Source: Caulobacter segnis (GTDB taxonomy: Bacteria > Pseudomonadota > Alphaproteobacteria > Caulobacterales > Caulobacteraceae). Taken from it: a DNA stretch of 64,000 bases. Positions within the stretch are counted from its first letter, which is position 1; each line of letters begins with the position of its first letter. The position numbers were made by a program, and so were the translations under genes. The stretch is from the NCBI RefSeq assembly GCF_003243465.1, contig NZ_QFQZ01000003.1:1-64000 (forward strand). The letters run 5' to 3'. The notes below the pieces were generated by a model. The model saw only the letters and a program-made list of their open reading frames with translations, had not been told where the DNA came from and searched no databases. Positions 15,108 to 22,753 of this stretch are shown here, in pieces.

Positions 15108-16493
15108 TCAGATCGCGCCTTGGGCGAGGCGGAACGCCTCCGCGCCGTCGGCAAGGGTGTCGAAGCGGTCCATCAGGGCCGCCAAGGGTTCGTGAAGGGC
15201 CGCGAGCCCGACGAAGTCGAGGCAGGCGTGGCCCTTGGCCAGTTGCTGCTCGCGGGTCAGCGGGAAGGCCGGTGAGCCCAGCTGCGCCGTCACCGGCTCG
15301 CGGACCTCGCGGCCATCCTTGAGGGTCAGGGTCAGCTCGGCGGGGATGAAGGCCGCCGGGTCTGGGTTGTCGTCGACCGTGACGACGATGCGCGAGGCCA
15401 GGTCCAGGACAGCGGCCTCAGACAGGGCCTCCGGCGTGAAGTCGGAAAGGCCGACCGCCCCTCGGGCCAGGGCCACGGCGATCAGGTAGGGCAGGCAGAG
15501 GCGCGCGTGCGAAACGGCCATGCCGGGCTGGCTGGCGCGGCCGACCAGATGCCGGATCAGGGGCGGCGCCCGATAGGTTCCGGAGCCGACCTGGTCCGGG
15601 CTGAGGCCGTGCGCTTGCCTAAGGTTCAGGGCGGCGACGACGCCGCCGTGGGTGGCGCGGCCGCTGGGATAGGGCTTCACGCAGACTTCGCTGATCCGGT
15701 AGTCGCGGCCCAGCCTGTCGAGGGCGTCGGTGAGCTCGTAGCTCTTCTCGAACAGCGTCAGGTAGCCGAATGGTCCGGTGATCGAGTCGATCGGGCCGGG
15801 CAGGCCGGCGACGGCGATGTCCACCGCCTGGATGGCGTTCCGGGCCGCGTTGGCGACCTGGACGGGCAGGGCCGGCTTGCCTTCCGTATGGGCCTGCATG
15901 GTGCCGGACGAAAAGGCCAAGGCGTAGCCCAGGGCGTTCAGGGTCGTTTCGCGGTCTAGTCTCCGAAGGCGACACAGCGCGGCGACACAGCCGAAAATGC
16001 CCGCCGTCGCGGGACGGAAGAACTGGATGGGACTTGTCGCCGCGACGCCCAGCGTCACCGAGACGTCCGTGCCGGCGACCATGGTGGCCAGGATTTCCGA
16101 GCCGGGATAGGGACCCGAACGCTCGGCCTCCGCCATCAGCACCGGCACGATGGTCGGCAGCGGGTGCAATACCGCGCCTTCGTGGACCGAGTCGAACTCC
16201 TGGCCGTGTGTCTGGAAGGCGTTGATGAAGGCGGCCGATGGCGCGGGCAAGCGCACGCCAGGCCGTCCCAGCACGCCGCAAGCATGATCGGCGGCGGCGC
16301 CCCAGCCCTGGACGACCTGCAGGAGTTGGTCGCCGTGGGTGGCGCGCGCGCCGCCGACTCCGACCACCACGGCGTCATAAAGCAGGCGCAGCGCGTCGGC
16401 GCGGACGGAGCCCGGCAAGGCGCCCCATTCCACCGACAGCGCGTGATCCACGAGCTGCTCCGACGTCATTCGAGATCGGGGGATCTCAGCCAT
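15108..16493 (-). CDS. MmgE/PrpD-family protein
   Basis: 461 residues matching the 2-methylcitrate dehydratase (PrpD) superfamily: N-terminal helical domain with LLYDAVVVGVGGARATHGDQ and FINAFQTHGQEFDSVHEGAVLHP, and the KPYPSGRATHGGVVAALNLR segment (about 271-290) at the domain border. In true PrpD proteins this segment usually has a cysteine after the proline-serine turn; here it is absent. The superfamily also includes cis-aconitate decarboxylase and iminodisuccinate epimerase, so the reaction is open: dehydration, decarboxylation or epimerisation of a polycarboxylic acid. No prpB/prpC genes are present, which argues against the methylcitrate cycle. First gene of the operon that continues with the CoA ligase and amidase. 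Confidence 0.85.
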   Translation of the reverse strand: MAEIPRSRMTSEQLVDHALSVEWGALPGSVRADALRLLYDAVVVGVGGARATHGDQLLQVVQGWGAAADHACGVLGRPGVRLPAPSAAFINAFQTHGQEFDSVHEGAVLHPLPTIVPVLMAEAERSGPYPGSEILATMVAGTDVSVTLGVAATSPIQFFRPATAGIFGCVAALCRLRRLDRETTLNALGYALAFSSGTMQAHTEGKPALPVQVANAARNAIQAVDIAVAGLPGPIDSITGPFGYLTLFEKSYELTDALDRLGRDYRISEVCVKPYPSGRATHGGVVAALNLRQAHGLSPDQVGSGTYRAPPLIRHLVGRASQPGMAVSHARLCLPYLIAVALARGAVGLSDFTPEALSEAAVLDLASRIVVTVDDNPDPAAFIPAELTLTLKDGREVREPVTAQLGSPAFPLTREQQLAKGHACLDFVGLAALHEPLAALMDRFDTLADGAEAFRLAQGAI

Positions 16494-16511
16494 ACCGCTT
16501 GATGCTCCGCA

Positions 16512-16527
16512 AATGTCCGGACATATA
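16512..16527. promoter_or_regulatory. GntR-type operator, TGTCCGGACA palindrome (site 2 of 4)
   Basis: AAATGTCCGGACATAT lies between the divergent PrpD operon (start 16493) and the GntR-B gene (start 16624). It begins 19 bp before the PrpD start codon, so it would repress that operon and probably also GntR-B itself. Its 10-bp core is identical to sites 1 and 3. Confidence 0.7.
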
Positions 16528-16623
16528 TCTGTCGCCCGCTATCGACGTAGGGTCAAGCGACGGAACTTGCCTTATCGTAGAGCGAGGTTTTGATGCCTCC
16601 GCCGCCAAGGAAACTCGCGCTCG

Positions 16624-17349
16624 ATGCCTACCCCGCGCTATCGCCAGCTGACCGACATCCTGCGCAAGGACATCGAGTCGGGCCGCTATCCGATCGGATC
16701 GCTGCTGCCGCCCGAGGTGGAGCTTTGCGAGACCTATGGGGTGTCTCGGCACACCATTCGCGACGCGATCAGGCTGCTGCAGGAAGCCGGCATGGTCGAG
16801 CGCCGCCGCGGCCTAGGAACCACTGTCCTGGCCGCCTCACCGCCCGTGTCCTTCGTGCAGCCCCTCGGCAGTGTCTCGGCCCTGTTGCAGTACGCCCGCG
16901 ACGCGCGGCTTGAGCTGAACGCGGTCGAACGGCGCGGTCTCTCCCCCGAGGAGCGACAGGCCTACAAGCTTGCCGGCGAGGAGGGGGGCGGCGCCTGGCT
17001 GTTGCTGAGCGGCGTGCGCGACCGAGGCGACAAGCCGTTGTCCCTGACCCGTGTGCTTGTCCCGCCGCGCTTCGCGGATCTGGAAGCCGAGGCGCGAACC
17101 TGGGACGGCGCGTTTCAGGAGCTGATCGCCGAGCGCACGGGTGTCGCCGTCGATCGCATAGAACAGGAGATCAGCGCCGAGCTGCTGGACCCGGAAGGCG
17201 CGCGCCTGTTGCGCGCCCGGCGGGGAGAGGCCGCGCTGCGCACCTTGCGACGCTATTTCGATGCGGCGGGCGAGCTCGTCCTGGCCTCCGACAGCCTGCA
17301 TCCGGCCGGGCGCTTCGTCTACGCGATGACCTATCACCGCGACAGCTGA
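16624..17349 (+). CDS. GntR-family transcriptional regulator with UTRA domain (GntR-B)
   Basis: 241 residues, HutC subfamily. The winged helix is PRYRQLTDILRKDIESGRYPIG, then LLPPEVELCETYGVSRHTIRDAIRLLQEAGMVERRRGLGTTV. The UTRA domain starts near residue 75 and ends LASDSLHPAGRFVYAMTYHR. It lies alone on the plus strand between two minus-strand operons. A TGTCCGGACA operator lies about 100 bp upstream, on the path to the divergent PrpD gene; identical cores precede the CitE operon, the HapK gene and the receptor, so this protein is the best candidate for the regulator of that set. Its stop codon abuts that of the convergent CoA-transferase. Confidence 0.9.
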   Translation: MPTPRYRQLTDILRKDIESGRYPIGSLLPPEVELCETYGVSRHTIRDAIRLLQEAGMVERRRGLGTTVLAASPPVSFVQPLGSVSALLQYARDARLELNAVERRGLSPEERQAYKLAGEEGGGAWLLLSGVRDRGDKPLSLTRVLVPPRFADLEAEARTWDGAFQELIAERTGVAVDRIEQEISAELLDPEGARLLRARRGEAALRTLRRYFDAAGELVLASDSLHPAGRFVYAMTYHRDS

Positions 17350-18453
17350 TCAGCGCCAGCCGATGGTGTCGTCGTTCACCGGCGGCACGGTGGGGTCGGG
17401 ACGGCCAGGTTCGTCGCGGAAAAGCAGCGGCGTGCCGACGATCTCGGAGCCTTCGGCGTCGTGGGCCAGCATGCCGCGCGCGACGAGGTGCGGGTCCTCG
17501 AAGGCTTCCTTGAGATTTTTGACAGGCGCGAAGCAGACGTCGCGACCCTCGAACCAGATTTCCCACTCGGCGCGCGTCTTCTGCTTGAACGCCTCGCGCA
17601 GGAAAGCCCGCAGGGGCTCCTGCTGGGGACCAGGCGGGTAGGTCGCATAGATCACCAGATCCTCGCGGCCCAGGCCCGACAGCAACGCCCTGGCGAACTT
17701 CGGCTCGGCGCCGCCCAGGCTGACCCACTGGTCGTCGGCGGTCTCATAGAGGTTGTACATGGCGTTGCCGCCGAACGAGCGCTCGTCCTTGACGACGTGC
17801 GGCTCGCCCGTGGCGAAGATCCGGCCCGTGACGTTGGGCGTCCAGGCGATCAGGCTGTCGAACATGGCGACATCCAGGAAGTCGCCCTTGCCGGTGTCCC
17901 GTCGGCGCAGCAGGGCCATCAGCACGCCCGACAGGGCGGTCAGCGAGGCCAGGGCGTCGGCCACGGGCATGTGCGGCATGGCCGGCTTGCCGTCCTGGCC
18001 CTCATTGAGAGCGACGACGCCGGCGAGCGCCTCGACCGCGAGGTCGTGGGCGGGGCGGTCGCGGTTCGGACCGGTCTGGCCGAACGCCGAAATCGAGACG
18101 TAGACGACGCCAGGATTGATCGCGGCGATCGCGTCATAGCCGACGCCCAGCCGGTCGGCGACGCCGGGGCGGAACGCCTCGACCACCACGTCCGCTTCGG
18201 CGGCGAGCGTCATGAAGCGAGCCTTGTCCGCCTCGGCCTTCAGGTTCAGGCGCAGCGAGCGCTTTCCGCGATTGGCGTTGCGGAACCAGACGGTGTGGCC
18301 GTTCTTGCGGTAGCCTATGTGGCGCGCCGGATCGCCTTCCTCCCACGGCTCGACCTTGATCACGTCAGCGCCGTGGTCGGCCATCATCAGAGTCAGCATC
18401 GGTCCGGGCAGGAACAGGGAAAGGTCCAGGACCTTGACGCCTTCCAGCTTCAT
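17350..18453 (-). CDS. CaiB/BaiF-family (class III) CoA-transferase, copy 1
   Basis: 367 residues with the class III CoA-transferase layout: VKVLDLSLFLPGPMLTLMMADHGADVIKVEPW at the N-terminus, then NRGKRSLRLNLK, and GPNRDRPAHDLAVEALAG holding the aspartate expected to form the aspartyl-CoA anhydride. It moves CoA between carboxylic acids. The first residue overlaps the end of copy 2 (18450-18453, ATGA), so both are co-translated. The two copies are only distantly similar and could form a heterodimer or act on two different acids. Last gene of the five-gene acyl-CoA operon that begins at 22164. Confidence 0.9.
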   Translation of the reverse strand: MKLEGVKVLDLSLFLPGPMLTLMMADHGADVIKVEPWEEGDPARHIGYRKNGHTVWFRNANRGKRSLRLNLKAEADKARFMTLAAEADVVVEAFRPGVADRLGVGYDAIAAINPGVVYVSISAFGQTGPNRDRPAHDLAVEALAGVVALNEGQDGKPAMPHMPVADALASLTALSGVLMALLRRRDTGKGDFLDVAMFDSLIAWTPNVTGRIFATGEPHVVKDERSFGGNAMYNLYETADDQWVSLGGAEPKFARALLSGLGREDLVIYATYPPGPQQEPLRAFLREAFKQKTRAEWEIWFEGRDVCFAPVKNLKEAFEDPHLVARGMLAHDAEGSEIVGTPLLFRDEPGRPDPTVPPVNDDTIGWR

Positions 18454-19598
18454 CGGCGGATCTCGTTCAGCAGGTCGTCGGTGTGCTCACCGAGCTTGGG
18501 CGCGCGGGCGCCGGGCATGCGCTCGCCGTTGATCTTGACGGGGCAGGCCAGCATCCGCAGGCCGTCGGGCTTGTTAGGATGCGCGACGACGTCCCGCATC
18601 CCGATCTCGTGGACGAAGGCGTTGTCCAGCGCTTCGCCCAGCGATGTGACGGGGGCGAACGGTACGTGCCCCCCCAGGATCGTGGACCACTCGGCGGTGG
18701 TGCGGGTCGAGAGCACCGCATCGACCGCCTCGGTCAGCTCGGCCAGGTGCTTGCGACGGCTGGGGATATCTATGAAGCGCGGATCGCTCTTCAGCTCCGG
18801 ATGGCCGGTCAGGTCACAGAAGCTCTCCCAGAACTTCGGCGTCTGGCACATCAGCATGCCCCAGCCGTCGGCGGTGCGGACCGCCTGTGAGGGCGCGATC
18901 GAGGGGTGGGCGCCGCGCGGCAGCCGACCGACCTCGTGGCCCTCGTTCAGGCGCCAGACCGCTGGATAGCTCAGCTGGTGGAGGGCCACGTCGAACAGCG
19001 AGACGTCGACGTCGCAACCTTCGCCGCTGGCGCGGGCCTTCAGGATCGCGGCCAGGATGCCCATGGCGAAGGTCGAGCCGGTCATGAAGTCGACCATCGA
19101 CACGCCCAGGCGCGTCGGCGGACCGTCGGGCTCGCCGCTCATGCCCATGAAGCCGCATTCGGCCTGCATCAGGTAGTCGTAGCCGGGCCAGCTTTCCCGG
19201 CTGTTGTCGCGGCCATAGGCCGACAGGTGCGCGCAGACGATCGACGGCTTGATCGCCGCGAGGTCGGCGTAGGTCACCTTCATCTTGGCCGGCTGGTCGC
19301 CGCGCAGGTTGTTGACCACGGCGTCGGCGGTGGCGACCAGGGCTTCGAAGTCGGCGCGGCCTTCGGGAGTCTTGATCTCCAGGGCAAGCGACTTCTTCGA
19401 GCGCGAGAAAGTCTGGAAGAACTCGCTGTCCCGATCGCCCAGGAAGAAGGGGCCGGTGGCGCGGCTGACGTCGCCGCCCATCGACCGCGCCTCGATCTTG
19501 ATGACCTCGGCGCCCAGTTCGGCGAGCAGTTGCGTGCCGTAGGGACCGGCGCCGTACTGCTCGATGGCGAGAATGCGGAGTCCTTCCAGGGGACGCAT
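18450..19598 (-). CDS. CaiB/BaiF-family (class III) CoA-transferase, copy 2
   Basis: 382 residues. The N-terminus LEGLRILAIEQYGAGPYGTQLLAELGAEVIKIEA and the segment GYDYLMQAECGFMGMSGEPDGPPTRLG are typical of the family; the Asp in GYDYLMQ is the expected catalytic residue. The start codon overlaps the acyl-CoA dehydrogenase stop by one base (TGATG), so a longer in-frame reading to 19673 is rejected. It is tightly embedded in the operon CitE-MaoC-dehydrogenase-transferase-transferase. A likely task is to load the dicarboxylic acid substrate with CoA from succinyl-CoA or another donor, which is inference. Confidence 0.9.
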   Translation of the reverse strand: MRPLEGLRILAIEQYGAGPYGTQLLAELGAEVIKIEARSMGGDVSRATGPFFLGDRDSEFFQTFSRSKKSLALEIKTPEGRADFEALVATADAVVNNLRGDQPAKMKVTYADLAAIKPSIVCAHLSAYGRDNSRESWPGYDYLMQAECGFMGMSGEPDGPPTRLGVSMVDFMTGSTFAMGILAAILKARASGEGCDVDVSLFDVALHQLSYPAVWRLNEGHEVGRLPRGAHPSIAPSQAVRTADGWGMLMCQTPKFWESFCDLTGHPELKSDPRFIDIPSRRKHLAELTEAVDAVLSTRTTAEWSTILGGHVPFAPVTSLGEALDNAFVHEIGMRDVVAHPNKPDGLRMLACPVKINGERMPGARAPKLGEHTDDLLNEIRR

Positions 19599-20794
19599 CA
19601 GGCGGGGTTCCTCGCGACCAGTTGCTTGGCGATGATGATGCGTTGCATCTCGTTGGTGCCTTCGCCGATGCACATCAGCGGGGCGTCGCGATACAGGCGC
19701 TCGATCGGATATTCCTTGGAATAGCCGTAGCCGCCGTGGATCCGCATGGCCTCGGTGGCGCAGTACACCGCCGTCTCCGAGGCGAAGTACTTGGCCATGC
19801 CGGCTTCCATGTCGACCCGCTGGCCCTTGTCGTAGGCCGCCGCGGCGTCCTGGACGAGCAGCTCGGCCGCGCGGGTCTTGGAGGCCATTTCGCCAAGTTT
19901 AAGCTGGATCGCCTGGTGTTCGGCGATCGGCTTGCCCATGGTCTTGCGGACCTGGGCGTAGCGGACGCTTTCGCTGAGGGCGCGTTTGGCGATGCCGACC
20001 GCGCGGGCAGCCACGTTGATGCGGCCAATCTCCAGGCCGCCGGTCGCCATCAGGAAGCCCTTGCCCTCTTCGCCGCCCACCAGGCCGAGCTCGGCGGAGA
20101 TGGCGTAGTCCTCGTAGATCAGCTCGCCGGAATCGATGCCCTTGTAACCCAGCTTCTCAAGCTTGCGGCCGTTCCTGACGCCCGGGATCGGTTCGCCGGT
20201 CTCGGGGTGGGCCTTGGGCGTGATCAGCATGCTCATGCCCTTGTAGCGGGGCTTGGCGTCGGGATCGGTCTTGACCAGGAGGGCCACGACGTGACCCTCG
20301 ATGGCGTTCGAGATCCAGGTCTTGGCGCCGTTGACGATGTAGTTGTCGCCTTCGCGGCGGGCGACCGAACGGATGGCCTGGAGATCGGTGCCCGCGTCGG
20401 GCTCGGTCAGGCCCAGGCAGCCGCGCAGCTCGCCGGAAGCAAAGCGGGGAAGCCAGAATTCCTTCTGCGCCTGGGTGCCGAACTTCTGCACCACCAGCGC
20501 CATCATCAGGTGAGAGTTGAAGATGCCCGTCAGGCTCATCCACTCTTCGGAGATCCGGGTGACGATCTTGGAATAGGTGGTCGCCGATAGGCCCAGACCG
20601 CCGTATTCCGGATCGATCAGGGCCCCGAACAGGCCCAGCTCCTTCATGTCCTCGACCAGCTCGGTAGGGTAGATGTCGTCGTGCTCGAGCTTCATCGCGA
20701 CGGGCGCGACCTTCTTCTCGATCCACTTCTCGATCGCGTCGAGGATCGCGCGTTCCTCAGCTTCGGCCTCGGCGGAAGCGACTTGAGCGTTCAT
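19598..20794 (-). CDS. Acyl-CoA dehydrogenase
   Basis: 398 residues with the FAD acyl-CoA dehydrogenase signature LTEPDAGTDLQAIRSVA (about 124-140), the FAD-binding KTWISNA segment, and the C-terminal GEGTNEMQRIIIAKQL that carries the usual catalytic glutamate (GEGT). It oxidises the alpha-beta bond of an acyl-CoA, passing electrons to ETF. The end IHGGYGYSKEYPIERLYRDA is also canonical. Its family includes glutaryl-, isovaleryl- and methylsuccinyl-CoA dehydrogenases; the substrate cannot be fixed from sequence. It lies 18 bp after the MaoC gene and one base overlaps the CoA-transferase. Confidence 0.92.
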   Translation of the reverse strand: MNAQVASAEAEAEERAILDAIEKWIEKKVAPVAMKLEHDDIYPTELVEDMKELGLFGALIDPEYGGLGLSATTYSKIVTRISEEWMSLTGIFNSHLMMALVVQKFGTQAQKEFWLPRFASGELRGCLGLTEPDAGTDLQAIRSVARREGDNYIVNGAKTWISNAIEGHVVALLVKTDPDAKPRYKGMSMLITPKAHPETGEPIPGVRNGRKLEKLGYKGIDSGELIYEDYAISAELGLVGGEEGKGFLMATGGLEIGRINVAARAVGIAKRALSESVRYAQVRKTMGKPIAEHQAIQLKLGEMASKTRAAELLVQDAAAAYDKGQRVDMEAGMAKYFASETAVYCATEAMRIHGGYGYSKEYPIERLYRDAPLMCIGEGTNEMQRIIIAKQLVARNPA

Positions 20795-20812
20795 GGCGAT
20801 GTCCTCAGCCGA

Positions 20813-21334
20813 TCAGTAGGTTTCGACGCGATCCTCGACCGCGTTGCCGCGCGCCGGGATCAGCATGTTGCGCTTGAAGGTGCAGACGACTTCGCCGCGC
20901 TGGTTCTTGCCGATCGTGCGGATCGTCACGATGCCTTGGCCAGGCCGCGAGGCGCTCTCGCGCTTTGCCAGCACTTCGCTTTCGCCATAGAGCGTGTCGC
21001 CGTGGAACACCGGAGCGGTGAACTTCACCTCGTCCATGCCCAGGTTCGCGATGGCCTTCTGCGAGACGTCCGTCACGCTCATGCCGATCAGCAGGGCCAG
21101 GGTGTAGGGGCTGACGACCAGATTCTGCTTGAACTCCGAGGCCTTGGCGAACTCGGCGTCGAAGTGCATCGGATGGGTGTTCAGCGTCAGCAGCGTGAAC
21201 AGGTGATTGTCATACTCGGTGACTGTCTTGCCGGGACGGTGCTCGTAGACGTCGCCGACGTGGAAGTCCTCATAGTAGCGGCCGAAGGTCTCGCGATAGC
21301 GATTGGGGCCGACTTCTTTCCAGTTCTGAACCAA
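20813..21334 (-). CDS. MaoC-fold enoyl-CoA hydratase (Mch-like)
   Basis: 173 residues forming one hot-dog domain: YYEDFHVGDVYEHRPGKTVTEYDNHLFTLLTLNTHPMHFDAEFA. The aspartate of EYDNHLF (about 41) and the histidine of HPMHFD (about 57) are at the positions of the catalytic D/H pair of MaoC hydratases. This DN-x-x-F variant is seen in hydratases of branched or dicarboxylic enoyl-CoAs, including mesaconyl-CoA hydratase types. It is 11 bp after the CitE-like lyase and 18 bp before the acyl-CoA dehydrogenase, so hydration would follow dehydrogenation and precede C-C cleavage. Confidence 0.88.
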   Translation of the reverse strand: MVQNWKEVGPNRYRETFGRYYEDFHVGDVYEHRPGKTVTEYDNHLFTLLTLNTHPMHFDAEFAKASEFKQNLVVSPYTLALLIGMSVTDVSQKAIANLGMDEVKFTAPVFHGDTLYGESEVLAKRESASRPGQGIVTIRTIGKNQRGEVVCTFKRNMLIPARGNAVEDRVETY

Positions 21335-21345
21335 GGTCTTGTTCC

Positions 21346-22164
21346 TCAGGCGAGTGGGGCGCGCGCGAGCACGCGTTGGGCCGACCGGATCACCGGGGCC
21401 TCGATCAGTTTTCCATCAAGCAGGGCGGCCGCGCCGCCGGCGGCGTCGAAGGCCTCCAGCACGCGCCGGGCCTGGGCGATCTCGGCCTCGGTGGGCGAGA
21501 AGACCTGATTGACCGTCGCGACCTGCGAGGGGTGGATGCAGGCGCGTCCGCTGAAGCCCAGCGCCTTGACCCGGCGCGTGCCAGCGTCCAGCCCGGCCTC
21601 GTCCTTCACGTCGATGTGGGGCACCTCGAGCAACTCGATCCCGGCGTTGGCGCAGGCCGCCGCCAGCGTCGAGCGCGCCAGGAACAGCGGTTCCCAATCC
21701 AGCGTCACGCCGAGGTCGGCGGAGTAGTCAGCGCCGCCGAACAGCACCCCCTGGACGCCCGGCGCGGCGGCGATGTCCCAGGCGGCCCTGAGCGCGCCGG
21801 CGCTCTCGACGATGGGCCACAGCGGCGGCGCCGCGTCGCCGAGCACGGACCGCACGATTCGGATCTCTTCGGCGTGCCCGGTCTTAGGCAGCATCAGCAG
21901 GGCGGGGCGAGCCTCGCTTTCGGCCAGGGCCACGAGGTCGCGCAAGCCCTCGACGGTCCCCAGGCCATTGATGCGCACGCCCACGGCGGCGCTGGGCGGT
22001 TGCGCCGCCAGCCAGTCCAGCGTCGCGGCGCGGGCGGCGGCTTTCTGGTCCGGTGGAACCGCGTCTTCCAGATCGATGCAGACCCTGTCCGCGCCGGCGG
22101 CCATCGCCTTGTCGAAGCGCTCGGGGCGCGCGCCGGGGACGAACAGGAGTGAACGGATGGACAT
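21346..22164 (-). CDS. CitE/HpcH-family CoA lyase
   Basis: 272 residues of the CitE-like (HpcH/HpaI) aldolase family: SLLFVPGARPERFDKAMAAGADRVCIDLEDAVPP (about 4-37), RINGLGT, ESAGALRAAWDIAAAPGV, GADYSADLG and ALGFSGRACIHPSQV. Members cleave malyl-CoA, methylmalyl-CoA or citramalyl-CoA with Mg2+. The start is ATG 22164, preceded by GAGAGG; an upstream ATG at 22188 lies inside the operator palindrome and is rejected. First gene of the five-gene operon. Together with MaoC and the CoA-transferases it suggests cleavage of a C5 hydroxy-dicarboxyl-CoA to acetyl-CoA plus pyruvate, or glyoxylate plus propionyl-CoA. Confidence 0.88.
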   Translation of the reverse strand: MSIRSLLFVPGARPERFDKAMAAGADRVCIDLEDAVPPDQKAAARAATLDWLAAQPPSAAVGVRINGLGTVEGLRDLVALAESEARPALLMLPKTGHAEEIRIVRSVLGDAAPPLWPIVESAGALRAAWDIAAAPGVQGVLFGGADYSADLGVTLDWEPLFLARSTLAAACANAGIELLEVPHIDVKDEAGLDAGTRRVKALGFSGRACIHPSQVATVNQVFSPTEAEIAQARRVLEAFDAAGGAAALLDGKLIEAPVIRSAQRVLARAPLA

Positions 22165-22174
22165 GACGCCTCTC

Positions 22175-22190
22175 AAATGTCCGGACATTT
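22175..22190. promoter_or_regulatory. GntR-type operator, perfect palindrome (site 3 of 4)
   Basis: AAATGTCCGGACATTT is a perfect 16-bp palindrome located 11 bp upstream of the CitE start codon (minus strand). It is the best match of the family and can serve as the consensus. Confidence 0.75.
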
Positions 22191-22392
22191 ATGGCGAGGC
22201 GTTAGTCGCGCTGTCAACGGCCGAGCGCGATTGAGGTGCGGCGACCGCTTCCGCGATCGCGAAATGTTTCGCTTCGTTCGCAGGGCGGGCGGCGGTGAAA
22301 CGCCCGGGGCGCGACGCCTCCGGAACGATCAGTCTCGAACCCGTTGGAGCGCGCCGCCGTAAAGCCTCTCGACGAAGGCGACGTGAGACGCT

Positions 22393-22412
22393 CTAAATGT
22401 CCGTACATTTAG
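22393..22412. promoter_or_regulatory. GntR-type operator, long-armed palindrome (site 4 of 4)
   Basis: CTAAATGTCCGTACATTTAG is a 20-bp palindrome with one central mismatch (GT instead of GG). It ends 18 bp before the HapK start codon and probably controls the HapK/SDR operon. Confidence 0.7.
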
Positions 22413-22430
22413 CCTTGCTAGGAGAAGATC

Positions 22431-22751
22431 ATGGCGGCCCGGATCATCGCCCTTTTCAACCTCAAGCCCGGAGTCTCCGTCGCCGACTACGAGGCCTGGG
22501 CCAAGGCCAAGGACCTGCCGACGGTCAACGGACTGGGCTCCGTCGCGAACTTCGAGGTCTTCCGCAGCGCCGGCCTGCTGATGGGCGAGGGCAAGCCGCC
22601 CTATGAGTATGTCGAGATCATCGACGTCGCCGACATGGACAAGTTCGGCGCCGATGTCTCGACGCCGGGCATGCAGGCGATCGCCGCCGAGTTCGGCGCC
22701 TTCGCCGACGCGGTCTTCATCATGACCGAAAAGCTGGATTGGACGGCCTGA
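22431..22751 (+). CDS. hapK: HapK-like (REDY-type) small protein
   Basis: 106 residues resembling the HapK/REDY-like family, small proteins of the dimeric alpha+beta barrel type: IIALFNLKPGVSVADYEAWAKAKDLPTVNGLGSVANFEVFRSAGLLMGEGKPPYEYVEIIDVADMDKFGADVSTPGMQAIAAEF is consistent with that pattern over its full length. The family is known from the prodigiosin cluster of Hahella, with no secure reaction; dimeric alpha+beta barrels bind or protect hydrophobic ligands. The start has GGAG spaced 8 bp. It is followed by an SDR only 2 bp on, both behind the operator at 22393. It probably handles a pathway intermediate; the pigment link is not supported here. Confidence 0.75.
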   Translation: MAARIIALFNLKPGVSVADYEAWAKAKDLPTVNGLGSVANFEVFRSAGLLMGEGKPPYEYVEIIDVADMDKFGADVSTPGMQAIAAEFGAFADAVFIMTEKLDWTA

Positions 22752-22753
22752 CC

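Noticed and set aside
22431..22751. A prodigiosin-type pigment cluster suggested by HapK
   Set aside because: No PKS, NRPS or pyrrole biosynthesis genes are nearby; the neighbours are catabolic.
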